Origin: SFHK01 sp963618055
GTDB lineage: Bacteria; Bacillota; Clostridia; Christensenellales; Aristaeellaceae
Reading direction: 5' to 3'
Assembly: GCA_963618055.1 (NCBI GenBank)
Contig: CAVERI010000078.1
Coordinates: forward strand, 1 to 12,546
DNA: 12,546 bases
Below are positions 6,684-12,490 of this stretch, one piece after another. The stretch's first letter is position 1. Each line of letters opens with the position of its first letter. A model generated the notes under the pieces. The model had not been told where the DNA came from. It saw nothing but the letters and a program-made list of their open reading frames with translations, and did not search any database. The translations under genes and the position numbers were made by a program.

Positions 6684-7382
6684 ATGGCCGACGAAAGGCT
6701 GATTATGATTGCCGACGACGATCCGGATATTCGCGAGGTCGTTCGAATTCTGCTGGAGAGCGAGGGCTTCCGAATCGTGGAGGCCGTGGACGGAGACGAC
6801 GCCGTTTCCAAAATCGATCCGGCGATTGATCTGTATATACTGGATGTGATGATGCCGGGGAAGAGCGGCTATCAGGTGTGCCGCGCCATTCGCGCCGCGT
6901 CCACCGCGCCGATTCTGTTTCTGACCGCCAAATCGCAGGACGGAGACAAGTCGATGGGCTTTTCCTCCGGCGGAGACGATTATCTGCCCAAGCCGTTTTC
7001 CTATACCGAGCTGACGGCGCGCGTGAAGGCGCTGCTGCGGCGCTACTATGTATACCGCGGCAAGGAAAGCGAGGAAGCGAAGGAGAAAATCGTCATTCGC
7101 GATCTGGTGATCGACCGGCAGACGTGCGAGGTGAAGCTCGCGGGCGCGGACGTGCAGCTGACGGATATTGAATACCGCATGCTGCTTCTGATGGCCGAAA
7201 ACCGGCGCAAGGTGTTTTCGGCGCAGAACCTGTACGAGTCCATTTGGAACGAACCGTACTTCTATTCGTGCAACAACACCATCATGGTGCACATCCGCAA
7301 CCTTCGCCGCAAGATCGAGCCGGACCCGGACAATCCGCAGTACATCAAAACCGTATGGGGAAAGGGCTATCGCATTGACTAA
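6684..7382 (+). CDS. OmpR/VanR-like response regulator
   Basis: A 232-residue cytosolic transcription factor. The receiver domain (about 5-120) has the acidic pocket Asp11/Asp12, phosphoacceptor Asp54 in YILDVMMPG, Thr81 in FLTAK and Lys103 in LPKPF. The C-terminal winged helix (about 132-230) has QLTDIEYRMLLLM, the NNTIMVHIRNLRRKIE recognition region and the closing YIKTVWGKGYRI strand, all typical of the OmpR class. AGAGGTGAG lies 5-7 bases before the ATG. The sensor kinase gene overlaps its stop by 8 bases, so the pair is translationally coupled. The gene is divergent from the exported foldase/HtrA operon, which is a plausible target together with its own promoter. The resemblance is to VanR-type regulators in general; there is no sign of vancomycin-resistance genes nearby. 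Confidence 0.96.
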   Translation: MADERLIMIADDDPDIREVVRILLESEGFRIVEAVDGDDAVSKIDPAIDLYILDVMMPGKSGYQVCRAIRAASTAPILFLTAKSQDGDKSMGFSSGGDDYLPKPFSYTELTARVKALLRRYYVYRGKESEEAKEKIVIRDLVIDRQTCEVKLAGADVQLTDIEYRMLLLMAENRRKVFSAQNLYESIWNEPYFYSCNNTIMVHIRNLRRKIEPDPDNPQYIKTVWGKGYRID

Positions 7383-8841
7383 GAGACGACCGCGCGTGCA
7401 CCTGTGGTTCGCGCTTCTGATGATTACGCTGCTTTCCTTCGTGACCGCGGCGGCGGCGTTCGCGGGCATGAACGCGGCGGGCGACGCGCTGATTCGCAGG
7501 CGAATCTACACGCGCGAAAAAATCTACGCCCGCGAGGAGGAATATCTCTCCGAGCTGCTCGCCGACATGTCGGAAAATAACTACGGCTTTTCCGACCGCG
7601 AGCGCATTCAGCAGTGGGTTCGCGAAAGGAAAAACCTGATGCTGGCGGTGTATGACGCCTCCAACCTGTACAGGCAGGATTCGAGCGGCGTGCTGTACGC
7701 CGGCGTGTCGGACGCGCTTTCGATGTACGACCTTCTGCAGGATCAGTATTCGGAATACTGGTATACCTGCCTGATCAGCACCGGCCGAAGCTCGATGCGC
7801 TCCCGCATGGTCAAGGTGATGTATTACCCCATGTACCGCGCACGCGACATTGCCGTGGTCATCGAGGTCGCGGCGGCGTTTCTGCTGTTTGTCGCGATGC
7901 TGCTTTTGTGCATTCGCAGGAAAACGCGCTATATCGAGCTTTTAAGCCGTCAGCTGCAGGTGATGCAGGGCGGCGAGCTTTCCGCGCCGATGACCATCCG
8001 CGGCAGTGACGAGCTGACGACGCTGGCGGAGGACATTGAGGAAATGCGCAAATCGTTCATCGAGCGGCTGGCGCACGAGGAGGAAATGACGAAAAACGCC
8101 TCCGAGCTGCTCACGGCCATGTCGCACGACCTGCGCACGCCGCTGACCAGCCTGATCGGCTATCTGGACATCATCGATCTGGGCAAGTGCCATTCGCCCG
8201 AGCAGGTGCAGAAATACGTGCATTCGGGCAAGCAGAAGGCGTATCAGATTAAGGAAATGACGGACAAGCTGTTCGAGTACTTCCTTGTGTACTCGGAAAA
8301 CGACAAGCCCGTGGAAAAGGAACGGCTGGACGCGGCGACGCTGTTCACCCAGCTTTGGTCGGAAAGCGCGCTGAGTCTGGAAACAGAGGGCTTCCATGTG
8401 GACATGCGCGCGGAGGAAAGCACCTGCGAGGTGCTGGCCAACGTGCCGCTGCTGCGGCGGGTGTTTGACAACCTCGTGTCCAACGTGCGCAAGTACGCCG
8501 ACCCGGCACAGCCGGTCGAGGCGGAAATGCGCGCCTGCGAGGGCGGCTATCGCGTGGAGGAACGAAACACCGTGGCTGACGTGCCGCGCGGCGAAAGCTC
8601 CGGCATCGGAATCGCGTCCTGCAAAAAGATCATGGAGGGTCACGGCGGCTCCTTCGAAATTGAGAGGCAGGGCAGCCAGTGCGTATGCCGCCTGTTCATC
8701 CCCGCCGCACCCGCCGATGCTCTTCCGGTAGGCACAGGCGGCAAAGCGCTTTCGGAGAGCGAACACGAAGAAGCCGCCTCCGCGCCGATTCATTCGCCCG
8801 AAGAGGTTTCGAAAGGCTCAAACGAAAAAACGGCGGAGTAA
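7375..8841 (+). CDS. Membrane sensor histidine kinase partnered with the adjacent regulator
   Basis: A 488-residue HAMP-type kinase. TM1 (about 10-32) and TM2 (about 159-181) flank an external sensor of roughly 125 residues with no recognised domain. HAMP (about 182-235) leads to the H-box AMSHDLRTPLTSL with phosphoacceptor His251. The N-box NLVSNVRKY (366-374) and a G2-like GESSGIGIASCKKI (406-419) mark the ATPase domain. The usual DxGxG G1 box is not evident between them, a form I associate with some Firmicutes kinases of this group. The C-terminus beyond about 445 is an unstructured Ala/Glu/Ser-rich tail. The start is TTG at 7375, inside the regulator's last codons, with GGGGAAAGGG about 9 bases upstream; it supplies the KRRPR cytosolic anchor ahead of TM1. 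The first in-frame ATG lies inside TM1. The signal sensed is unknown; envelope stress is suggested only by the neighbours. Confidence 0.92.
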   Translation: MTKRRPRVHLWFALLMITLLSFVTAAAAFAGMNAAGDALIRRRIYTREKIYAREEEYLSELLADMSENNYGFSDRERIQQWVRERKNLMLAVYDASNLYRQDSSGVLYAGVSDALSMYDLLQDQYSEYWYTCLISTGRSSMRSRMVKVMYYPMYRARDIAVVIEVAAAFLLFVAMLLLCIRRKTRYIELLSRQLQVMQGGELSAPMTIRGSDELTTLAEDIEEMRKSFIERLAHEEEMTKNASELLTAMSHDLRTPLTSLIGYLDIIDLGKCHSPEQVQKYVHSGKQKAYQIKEMTDKLFEYFLVYSENDKPVEKERLDAATLFTQLWSESALSLETEGFHVDMRAEESTCEVLANVPLLRRVFDNLVSNVRKYADPAQPVEAEMRACEGGYRVEERNTVADVPRGESSGIGIASCKKIMEGHGGSFEIERQGSQCVCRLFIPAAPADALPVGTGGKALSESEHEEAASAPIHSPEEVSKGSNEKTAE

Positions 8842-8880
8842 ACCGGGCGTATCGCCGAATCACTCCTGCCGAAAGGGGCT
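8842..8880. other. Short convergent intergenic gap
   Basis: These 39 bp separate the stop codons of the converging kinase and hydrolase genes. No hairpin with a T-run on either strand was found, so termination here is unexplained by the sequence. Confidence 0.5.
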
Positions 8881-9909
8881 TCAGATTGCCGCCGGAAAGC
8901 TCTGCGAGAGAAATTCATAGAAATCCAACGCGCGCCATTCGTGTCCGCCCTCGTGCACCGAATGGCGCAGCTTTTTCTCCGCGCCCAGCGCGGCGTAGGC
9001 GTTTCGGGCAATGGCGACCTGCGAGTACACGTTCTGAATCCGGCCGACGTTCCCGTTCAGGTGGTCGTTCTCGCCGGACTCGATGAACAGCGGCCGCGGC
9101 GCGATCAGCGCGCCCAAATCGCCGCAGTCAAAGAAGCGCCACAGACTGGGCACGAAGTTGCACGCGCAGTTGTGCGGCAAAAGCAGAAGCGATTCCTTGA
9201 AGCCATAGAACCAGCCGCCCACCTCGGCGAACGCCACACGCTCGTCGCACGCGGCAAAGAACAGCGTCTGCTGCCCGCCGCCGGAGAAGCCGCCCGCGCC
9301 CAATCGCCCGTCCGCGTCCGGGCGCGACAGCGCGTAGTCCGCCAGACGCATCAGGTCCCATACCTCCATGCCGCACACCGAATAGCCCAGCGCAATGGCC
9401 AGATTGTTCAGCGGGCCGTGCGAGCAGCTCGATTTATGGTCGTCGCCCGCGTCCATAAATTCGCGGCGGTCGCCGGAGCCGCGTGCGTCCGGCGCGAAGA
9501 CCAGATAGCCGCGCTTCACAAGCGACAGCGCCATCACGTCCCTGCCAGCGTCGGGCGCGATTGTCCGCTCGCTCGCGCCGCCGTGCCCGTGCGGTACGAG
9601 AAATGCGGCGCGCCGGTCGGAGGGCGAAGCGCCGTCCGGAACGAGCACGTAAAACGGCATGCGGACGTCCGGCTCGGTTTCGATCTCCATGCGGTCAACG
9701 CGGTATCCGTCGCGCGACTCGCCGGAAAGCCGCACGGGATTCGGCGCGCAGGGTTCGAAGCGGTTCAGCGAAAGCAGCTCCCACAGCTTCGCGCGCGCCT
9801 CGCGCTGCCAAGCGAGCACGGCCTCCCTGCCCTCCGCGGGCGCGGGCATGCGGCGCGCCTCGCGGTCAAATACGGCCTCCATATGCGGAAGAATCGAATA
9901 GCGTTCCAT
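8881..9909 (-). CDS. Alpha/beta hydrolase (acetyl-xylan-esterase/dienelactone-hydrolase-like)
   Basis: A 342-residue serine hydrolase, probably an esterase, with no signal peptide or membrane segment, so likely cytosolic. The nucleophile elbow is GGFSGGG with Ser209, preceded by the oxyanion-type HGHGG loop (107-111) and DARGSGDRR (141-149). Asp282 in ESGENDHLN and His323 in EGGHEW complete a plausible triad. The sequence resembles large bacterial esterases of the Abhydrolase_7/acetyl-xylan-esterase type, but the substrate is unknown. The frame continues to an ATG at 9924. The ATG at 9909 is preferred because GGAGG lies 8 bases upstream and because the predicted transcript starts near 9932, leaving only about 8 nt before 9924. 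It is convergent with the kinase gene and divergent from the ECF S gene, thus monocistronic. Confidence 0.85.
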   Translation of the reverse strand: MERYSILPHMEAVFDREARRMPAPAEGREAVLAWQREARAKLWELLSLNRFEPCAPNPVRLSGESRDGYRVDRMEIETEPDVRMPFYVLVPDGASPSDRRAAFLVPHGHGGASERTIAPDAGRDVMALSLVKRGYLVFAPDARGSGDRREFMDAGDDHKSSCSHGPLNNLAIALGYSVCGMEVWDLMRLADYALSRPDADGRLGAGGFSGGGQQTLFFAACDERVAFAEVGGWFYGFKESLLLLPHNCACNFVPSLWRFFDCGDLGALIAPRPLFIESGENDHLNGNVGRIQNVYSQVAIARNAYAALGAEKKLRHSVHEGGHEWRALDFYEFLSQSFPAAI

Positions 9910-9938
9910 GGGCGGTACCTCCATTTTTCTTTACCCTC

Positions 9939-9967
9939 ATTATCGCCGCGCGGACGTGCGTTGTCAA
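9939..9967 (-). promoter_or_regulatory. Near-consensus promoter of the hydrolase gene
   Basis: The minus strand has TTGACA (9962-9967), a 17-bp spacer and GATAAT (9939-9944, 5/6). The start near 9932 gives a leader of about 23 nt that contains the SD for the ATG at 9909. Its -35 lies 13 bp from the -35 of the divergent ECF S promoter. Confidence 0.85.
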
Positions 9968-9980
9968 GTTTTTTCGGGGA

Positions 9981-10009
9981 TTGACAGGCGAAACGCAATC
10001 GGTTATAAT
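9981..10009 (+). promoter_or_regulatory. Perfect-consensus promoter of the ECF-S/DUF523 operon
   Basis: TTGACA (9981-9986), a 17-bp spacer and TATAAT (10004-10009) match sigma-A consensus at all twelve positions. Transcription should start near 10016, about 137 nt before the first codon. A consensus promoter before a long structured leader suggests control after initiation. Confidence 0.9.
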
Positions 10010-10015
10010 CAAGGT

Positions 10016-10128
10016 GCGGCAGGAAGCCGAGCGCGTGTCAGAAGGCACGAAAACGTTCCCGGGTTTGATCGTAGAAGGAAACGCGTCAGGAAGAGGCGTT
10101 GGCTCATGCGTGAGCCGGCGATTTTTTT
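10016..10128 (+). promoter_or_regulatory. Structured leader with attenuator; riboswitch-like, class not recognised
   Basis: The untranslated leader is about 137 nt. It can fold as CGUGUC-AGAA-GGCACG (10034-10049), CGUUCC with GGAAACG (10054-10059 with 10077-10083, one bulged A), and a long-range helix AGCCGAGCGC with GCGUUGGCU (10025-10034 with 10096-10104; nine pairs, one bulge, one wobble). That helix uses the 5' arm of the terminator at 10097-10120 and so would act as an antiterminator. I do not see the conserved cores of TPP, FMN, THF, preQ1-I, SAM, cobalamin or T-box leaders. The ligand is unknown, and a protein- or translation-dependent attenuator is possible. Confidence 0.55.
10097..10128 (+). 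terminator. Intrinsic terminator inside the ECF-S leader (attenuator)
   Basis: CGTTGGCTCA (10097-10106), loop TGCG and TGAGCCGGCG (10111-10120) form a 10-bp stem with two G-U wobbles, followed by ATTTTTTT (10121-10128). It lies between a perfect promoter and the start codon of the gene it precedes, so unconditional termination would silence the operon. Regulated read-through is therefore likely. Confidence 0.85.
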
Positions 10129-10152
10129 ATGCCTGAAAGGGGTAGGAACGGT

Positions 10153-10695
10153 ATGAACACCAATCTTCGCAAGCTTGTATTCTCGGCCATGTTTCTCGCG
10201 CTGTGCATGGTACTTCCCTTTTTGACGATGCAGATTCCCCAAATCGGCAGCATGCTGTCGCCGATGCACTTCCCGGTGCTGCTGTGCGGCTTCATGTGCG
10301 GCCCCGTATACGGCGCAGTGGTCGGACTGATTGCGCCGGTTCTGCGCTCGCTGATCTTCCACATGCCGCCCCTGTTCCCCACGGCGACGGCCATGGCCGT
10401 TGAAATGGCCGTTTACGGTGCAATGACCGGACTCATGTACCGCGTGCTGCCCCGGAAGGCGTGGGCGCTGTGGGCTTCGCTATCCCTTGCCATGCTGGCT
10501 GGACGCGCGGCATGGGGACTTACCATGTACCTGCTGATGGCGGCAAAGGGCTCGTCCTTCACGATGACGGCGTTCCTCGCGGGCGCATTCGTCAAGGCGT
10601 GGCCGGGCATCCTCTGCCAGCTCGTGCTGATTCCGCCGCTGGTGCTGGATCTGACCAAGGCCGGTCTGATAAAGGAAGGAGAAACGCACAAATGA
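10153..10695 (+). CDS. ECF transporter S component, substrate unresolved
   Basis: A 180-residue integral membrane protein that should bind a vitamin-like solute and work with a shared ECF energising module encoded elsewhere. It has five to six hydrophobic segments, the Ala/Met-rich start NLRKLVFSAMFLALCMVLPF, and conserved blocks IPQIGSMLSPMHFPVLLCGF and YGAVVGLIAPVLRSLIF. The charged SPMH/APVLRS loops are typical of this S-component group. I cannot name the substrate: pantothenate-type or another small vitamin is possible, and gene order points to a thiolated compound. The ATG at 10153 is chosen because TAGGA/AAGGGG lie just upstream; an in-frame ATG at 10129 sits within the terminator's T-run and lacks an SD. 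The stop overlaps the DUF523 ATG by four bases. Expression is expected to be governed by the attenuator in its leader. Confidence 0.85.
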   Translation: MNTNLRKLVFSAMFLALCMVLPFLTMQIPQIGSMLSPMHFPVLLCGFMCGPVYGAVVGLIAPVLRSLIFHMPPLFPTATAMAVEMAVYGAMTGLMYRVLPRKAWALWASLSLAMLAGRAAWGLTMYLLMAAKGSSFTMTAFLAGAFVKAWPGILCQLVLIPPLVLDLTKAGLIKEGETHK

Positions 10696-11141
10696 AGCGC
10701 GTGCTGGTGAGCGCATGCCTTTTCGGCATGCCGTGCCGATACGACGGGCGCTCGGTGCCCGCGGTGCTGTCCGAGCTGAACCGCGTGGCGGCTATCGTGC
10801 CGTTCTGCCCGGAAATCTACGGCGGTCTGCCGACCCCGCGCCCGTCCGCGGAGCGGGACGGCAATCGCGTGAAGACAAAGGACGGCGCGGACGTCACCGA
10901 GGCATTCCAGCGGGGCGCGGCGCTGACGGTCGAGACGGCGAAGGCGCTGAACTGCCGCTGCGCGCTTCTGAAGGACAAAAGCCCGTCCTGCGGGCGCGGC
11001 CGAATCTACGACGGCACGTTCACCGGCACTCTGACCGATGGAAACGGAGTGGCGGCCGAGGCGCTGGAGCGCGCGGGCGTGCGCGTGTTCATGCCGCAGG
11101 AGCTGGACGCGCTGCTGGCAGCGCTTCAGGAAGACGAATAA
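10692..11141 (+). CDS. DUF523 family protein (TudS-like Fe-S desulfidase family)
   Basis: A 149-residue cytosolic protein covering the whole DUF523 domain. It has the family N-terminus RVLVSACLFGMPCRYDG, then FCPEIYGGLPTPR and LLKDKSPSCG. The invariant cysteines are Cys9, Cys39 and Cys100; Cys15, Cys88 and Cys90 are additional. In characterised TudS enzymes, three Cys hold a [4Fe-4S] cluster whose open iron removes sulfur from 2-thiouracil. The same three Cys positions are visible here, so desulfidase chemistry is plausible but not proven. It follows the ECF S component with an ATGA overlap, which suggests that the transporter supplies or relates to its substrate. GGAG lies about 10 bases before the ATG. 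No clear terminator with a T-run follows; an inverted repeat 9 bp downstream belongs to the next promoter. Confidence 0.9.
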   Translation: MKRVLVSACLFGMPCRYDGRSVPAVLSELNRVAAIVPFCPEIYGGLPTPRPSAERDGNRVKTKDGADVTEAFQRGAALTVETAKALNCRCALLKDKSPSCGRGRIYDGTFTGTLTDGNGVAAEALERAGVRVFMPQELDALLAALQEDE

Positions 11142-11149
11142 TCCGACGA

Positions 11150-11187
11150 TTCGCGGCGGGCATGTTCTTGACACTGCCCGCCGCGAA
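11150..11187. repeat. Perfect 13-bp inverted repeat around the -35 of the DUF2975 promoter
   Basis: TTCGCGGCGGGCA (11150-11162) is exactly reversed and complemented by TGCCCGCCGCGAA (11175-11187), with a 12-base centre that contains the TTGACA -35. The right arm fills most of the -35/-10 spacer. There is no following T-run, so it is not a classical terminator. It fits an operator for a dimeric regulator, or a hairpin ending the upstream transcript. Confidence 0.75.
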
Positions 11188-11196
11188 CGCTATAAT
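11168..11196 (+). promoter_or_regulatory. Perfect-consensus promoter of the DUF2975-XRE-folT operon
   Basis: TTGACA (11168-11173), 17 bp, TATAAT (11191-11196). The start near 11203 leaves an 18-nt leader with the SD AGAGGTG seven bases before the ATG at 11221. The inverted repeat 11150-11187 overlaps it, so a bound protein would block polymerase. Confidence 0.9.
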
Positions 11197-11220
11197 GAAA
11201 TCGGCAAGAGGTGATGCGGT

Positions 11221-11697
11221 ATGAAAAAGCGTTCCTGTTTCGGCCTTTGGACGGTGGTCTGGCTGCTGGCGGCGGTAGGCGTAATCGTGTTCTTCGTTGT
11301 CGCGCCGTGGACGGCCGCGTTTGCCCGGCAGCTTTTCCCGGCGTATAAAGCGTTTTTCTGGCCGGGTCTGGCTTACACGTGGGTTGTTGCCGGGCTGTAT
11401 GCGTGGGCGCTTTTTGACTTTGCCCGCATCGTGGGCAACATCATGCGGGATTGCTCCTTCTGCCGGGAAAACGCGCGCCGGATGAATCGAATCTCCGCGT
11501 TCGCGCTGCTGGCAATGCTCTGGTTCGCCGTCGGGCTGGCGTGCCTTGCGCTCGCGCGGATGACCACGCCGGGGCTTTGGCTGCTGTTCGCGTTTTTGAT
11601 TTTCATGTCGCTGGTAATCGCCCTTCTGGCGCGGGCGCTTGCGCGCCTGACAGAGCGCGCCGCCGAGATCAAGGAAGAAAACGACCTGACGGTGTGA
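11221..11697 (+). CDS. DUF2975 membrane protein (YoaS-like)
   Basis: A 158-residue protein with four predicted membrane spans (about 8-28, 46-66, 90-110 and 117-138). Its cytosolic loop VGNIMRDCSFCRENARRMNRIS between spans two and three is the hallmark of DUF2975: a CFCxENA-like turn next to basic residues. The acidic C-terminal tail LTERAAEIKEENDLTV is cytosolic. The biochemical role is unknown in the family. Members almost always sit next to a small YozG-type XRE regulator, as here, and may modulate it from the membrane. The ATG has AGAGGTG 7 bases upstream and is the first codon after a perfect promoter. The regulator's SD overlaps this gene's stop codon, so the two are translated as a unit. 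Confidence 0.85.
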   Translation: MKKRSCFGLWTVVWLLAAVGVIVFFVVAPWTAAFARQLFPAYKAFFWPGLAYTWVVAGLYAWALFDFARIVGNIMRDCSFCRENARRMNRISAFALLAMLWFAVGLACLALARMTTPGLWLLFAFLIFMSLVIALLARALARLTERAAEIKEENDLTV

Positions 11698-11705
11698 GGT
11701 GCGAA

Positions 11706-11927
11706 ATGGCAATCATCGTAAATGTGGACGTGATGCTCGCCAAGCGCAAGATGAGCGTAACGGAGCTTTCCGAGCGCGTAGGCATCACGATGGCGAATAT
11801 CTCCATACTGAAAAACGGTCACGCGCGCGCCATTCGCATGGAAACCCTGAATTCCATTTGCCGCGCGCTCGACTGCCAGCCGGGCGACCTGCTGGAATAC
11901 GTGCCGGACAAGGAGGAAGACCTTTGA
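11706..11927 (+). CDS. YozG-like XRE family helix-turn-helix regulator
   Basis: A 73-residue single-domain DNA-binding protein. The Cro/C1-type helix-turn-helix runs from about 12 to 62: MLAKRKMSVTELSERVGIT, then the recognition helix MANISILKNGHARAIRM, then LNSICRALDCQPGDLLEYVPD. That last stretch is the typical end of YozG/HTH_26 proteins, which act as dimers. No effector domain is present; control may come through the DUF2975 partner. The ATG is preceded by GAGG at 6 bases, overlapping the DUF2975 stop. The end overlaps the TTG start of the folT-like gene. A likely target is its own promoter, where a 13-bp inverted repeat surrounds the -35, but this is inferred. Confidence 0.92.
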   Translation: MAIIVNVDVMLAKRKMSVTELSERVGITMANISILKNGHARAIRMETLNSICRALDCQPGDLLEYVPDKEEDL

Positions 11928-12490
11928 GCAGAGCCAGAAAACGCGTGCGCTTCCTCGCCTGCGTCGCCATGCTTTCGGCGATGCAGGTGGTTCTTTCCCG
12001 CTTTCTCTCCATTCAGACGGCCGTCGCCAAGGTCGGCTTCGGCTTCGTGCCCGTAATGTTCGCGGGCGCGCTGTACGGTGCGGGCGGCGGCGCGCTGGTT
12101 GGCGCGCTTTCGGATGTGGTCGGCGCGCTTCTGTTTCCCTCAGGCTCCTACTTCCCCGGCTACACACTGACCGCGGCGCTCTCCGGCGCAATATACGGCT
12201 GGATGCTCCATAAACGCCACGGCGTCGCCCGGATCCTGCTCGCCTACCTCCTCACCACACTCTCTGTAACACTGGGGCTGAACACCTTCTGGATCGCCCT
12301 CGGCAGGGGCTATCTGTATGTCGAAGCCGCCGGGCGCGATTTTTCAAACGTGTGGATTCAGTTCGCGGCGCTCCTCCCCACCCGCCTGACGCAGGCCGGT
12401 ATCATGCTGGCCGTACAGACGGTGGTGACCTATCTCCTTCTGGAAATCCTGCACCTCGATATGCGGATACGGGAAACGTTCCAGCTGTAA
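11924..12490 (+). CDS. FolT-like ECF transporter S component (folate)
   Basis: A 188-residue membrane protein with about six spans, resembling folate-specific S components. Recognisable blocks are KVGFGFVPVMFAGALYG, GALVGALSDVVGALLFPSG, YFPGYTLTAALSGAIYGWML and LNTFWIALGRG, plus LPTRLTQAGIM near the end. It should capture folates at the membrane and deliver them with a general ECF module not present here. The start is TTG at 11924, overlapping the regulator's TGA (TTGA) with AGGAGG exactly 7 bases upstream; no ATG fits as well, the first lying inside span one. It is the last gene of the DUF2975-XRE operon, an uncommon location, so its expression may follow that operon's regulation rather than a THF riboswitch, none of which is visible. 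Confidence 0.85.
   Translation: MSRARKRVRFLACVAMLSAMQVVLSRFLSIQTAVAKVGFGFVPVMFAGALYGAGGGALVGALSDVVGALLFPSGSYFPGYTLTAALSGAIYGWMLHKRHGVARILLAYLLTTLSVTLGLNTFWIALGRGYLYVEAAGRDFSNVWIQFAALLPTRLTQAGIMLAVQTVVTYLLLEILHLDMRIRETFQL

Noticed and set aside
5504..6829. Plus-strand open frame of about 441 codons crossing the foldase gene
   Set aside because: It runs antisense to the foldase and then through the divergent promoters into the regulator in another frame. It has no SD or motif.
8941..9984. Plus-strand open frame of about 347 codons opposite the hydrolase
   Set aside because: The hydrolase on the other strand has an intact triad, a promoter and an SD. The plus frame has none of these.
10129..10152. 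Earlier in-frame ATG for the ECF S component
   Set aside because: It lies in the T-run of the attenuator and has no SD. The ATG at 10153 has a good SD and the usual N-terminus.
10135..10152. T-box-like GGGTAGGAACGG before the ECF S start
   Set aside because: It lies after the terminator rather than in an antiterminator, and no specifier stem or other T-box element is visible.
11150..11187. Terminator of the ECF-S/DUF523 operon
   Set aside because: The stem is strong, but no T-run follows on either strand and the repeat contains the next gene's -35. Operator is the better reading, though some role in ending transcription is not excluded.
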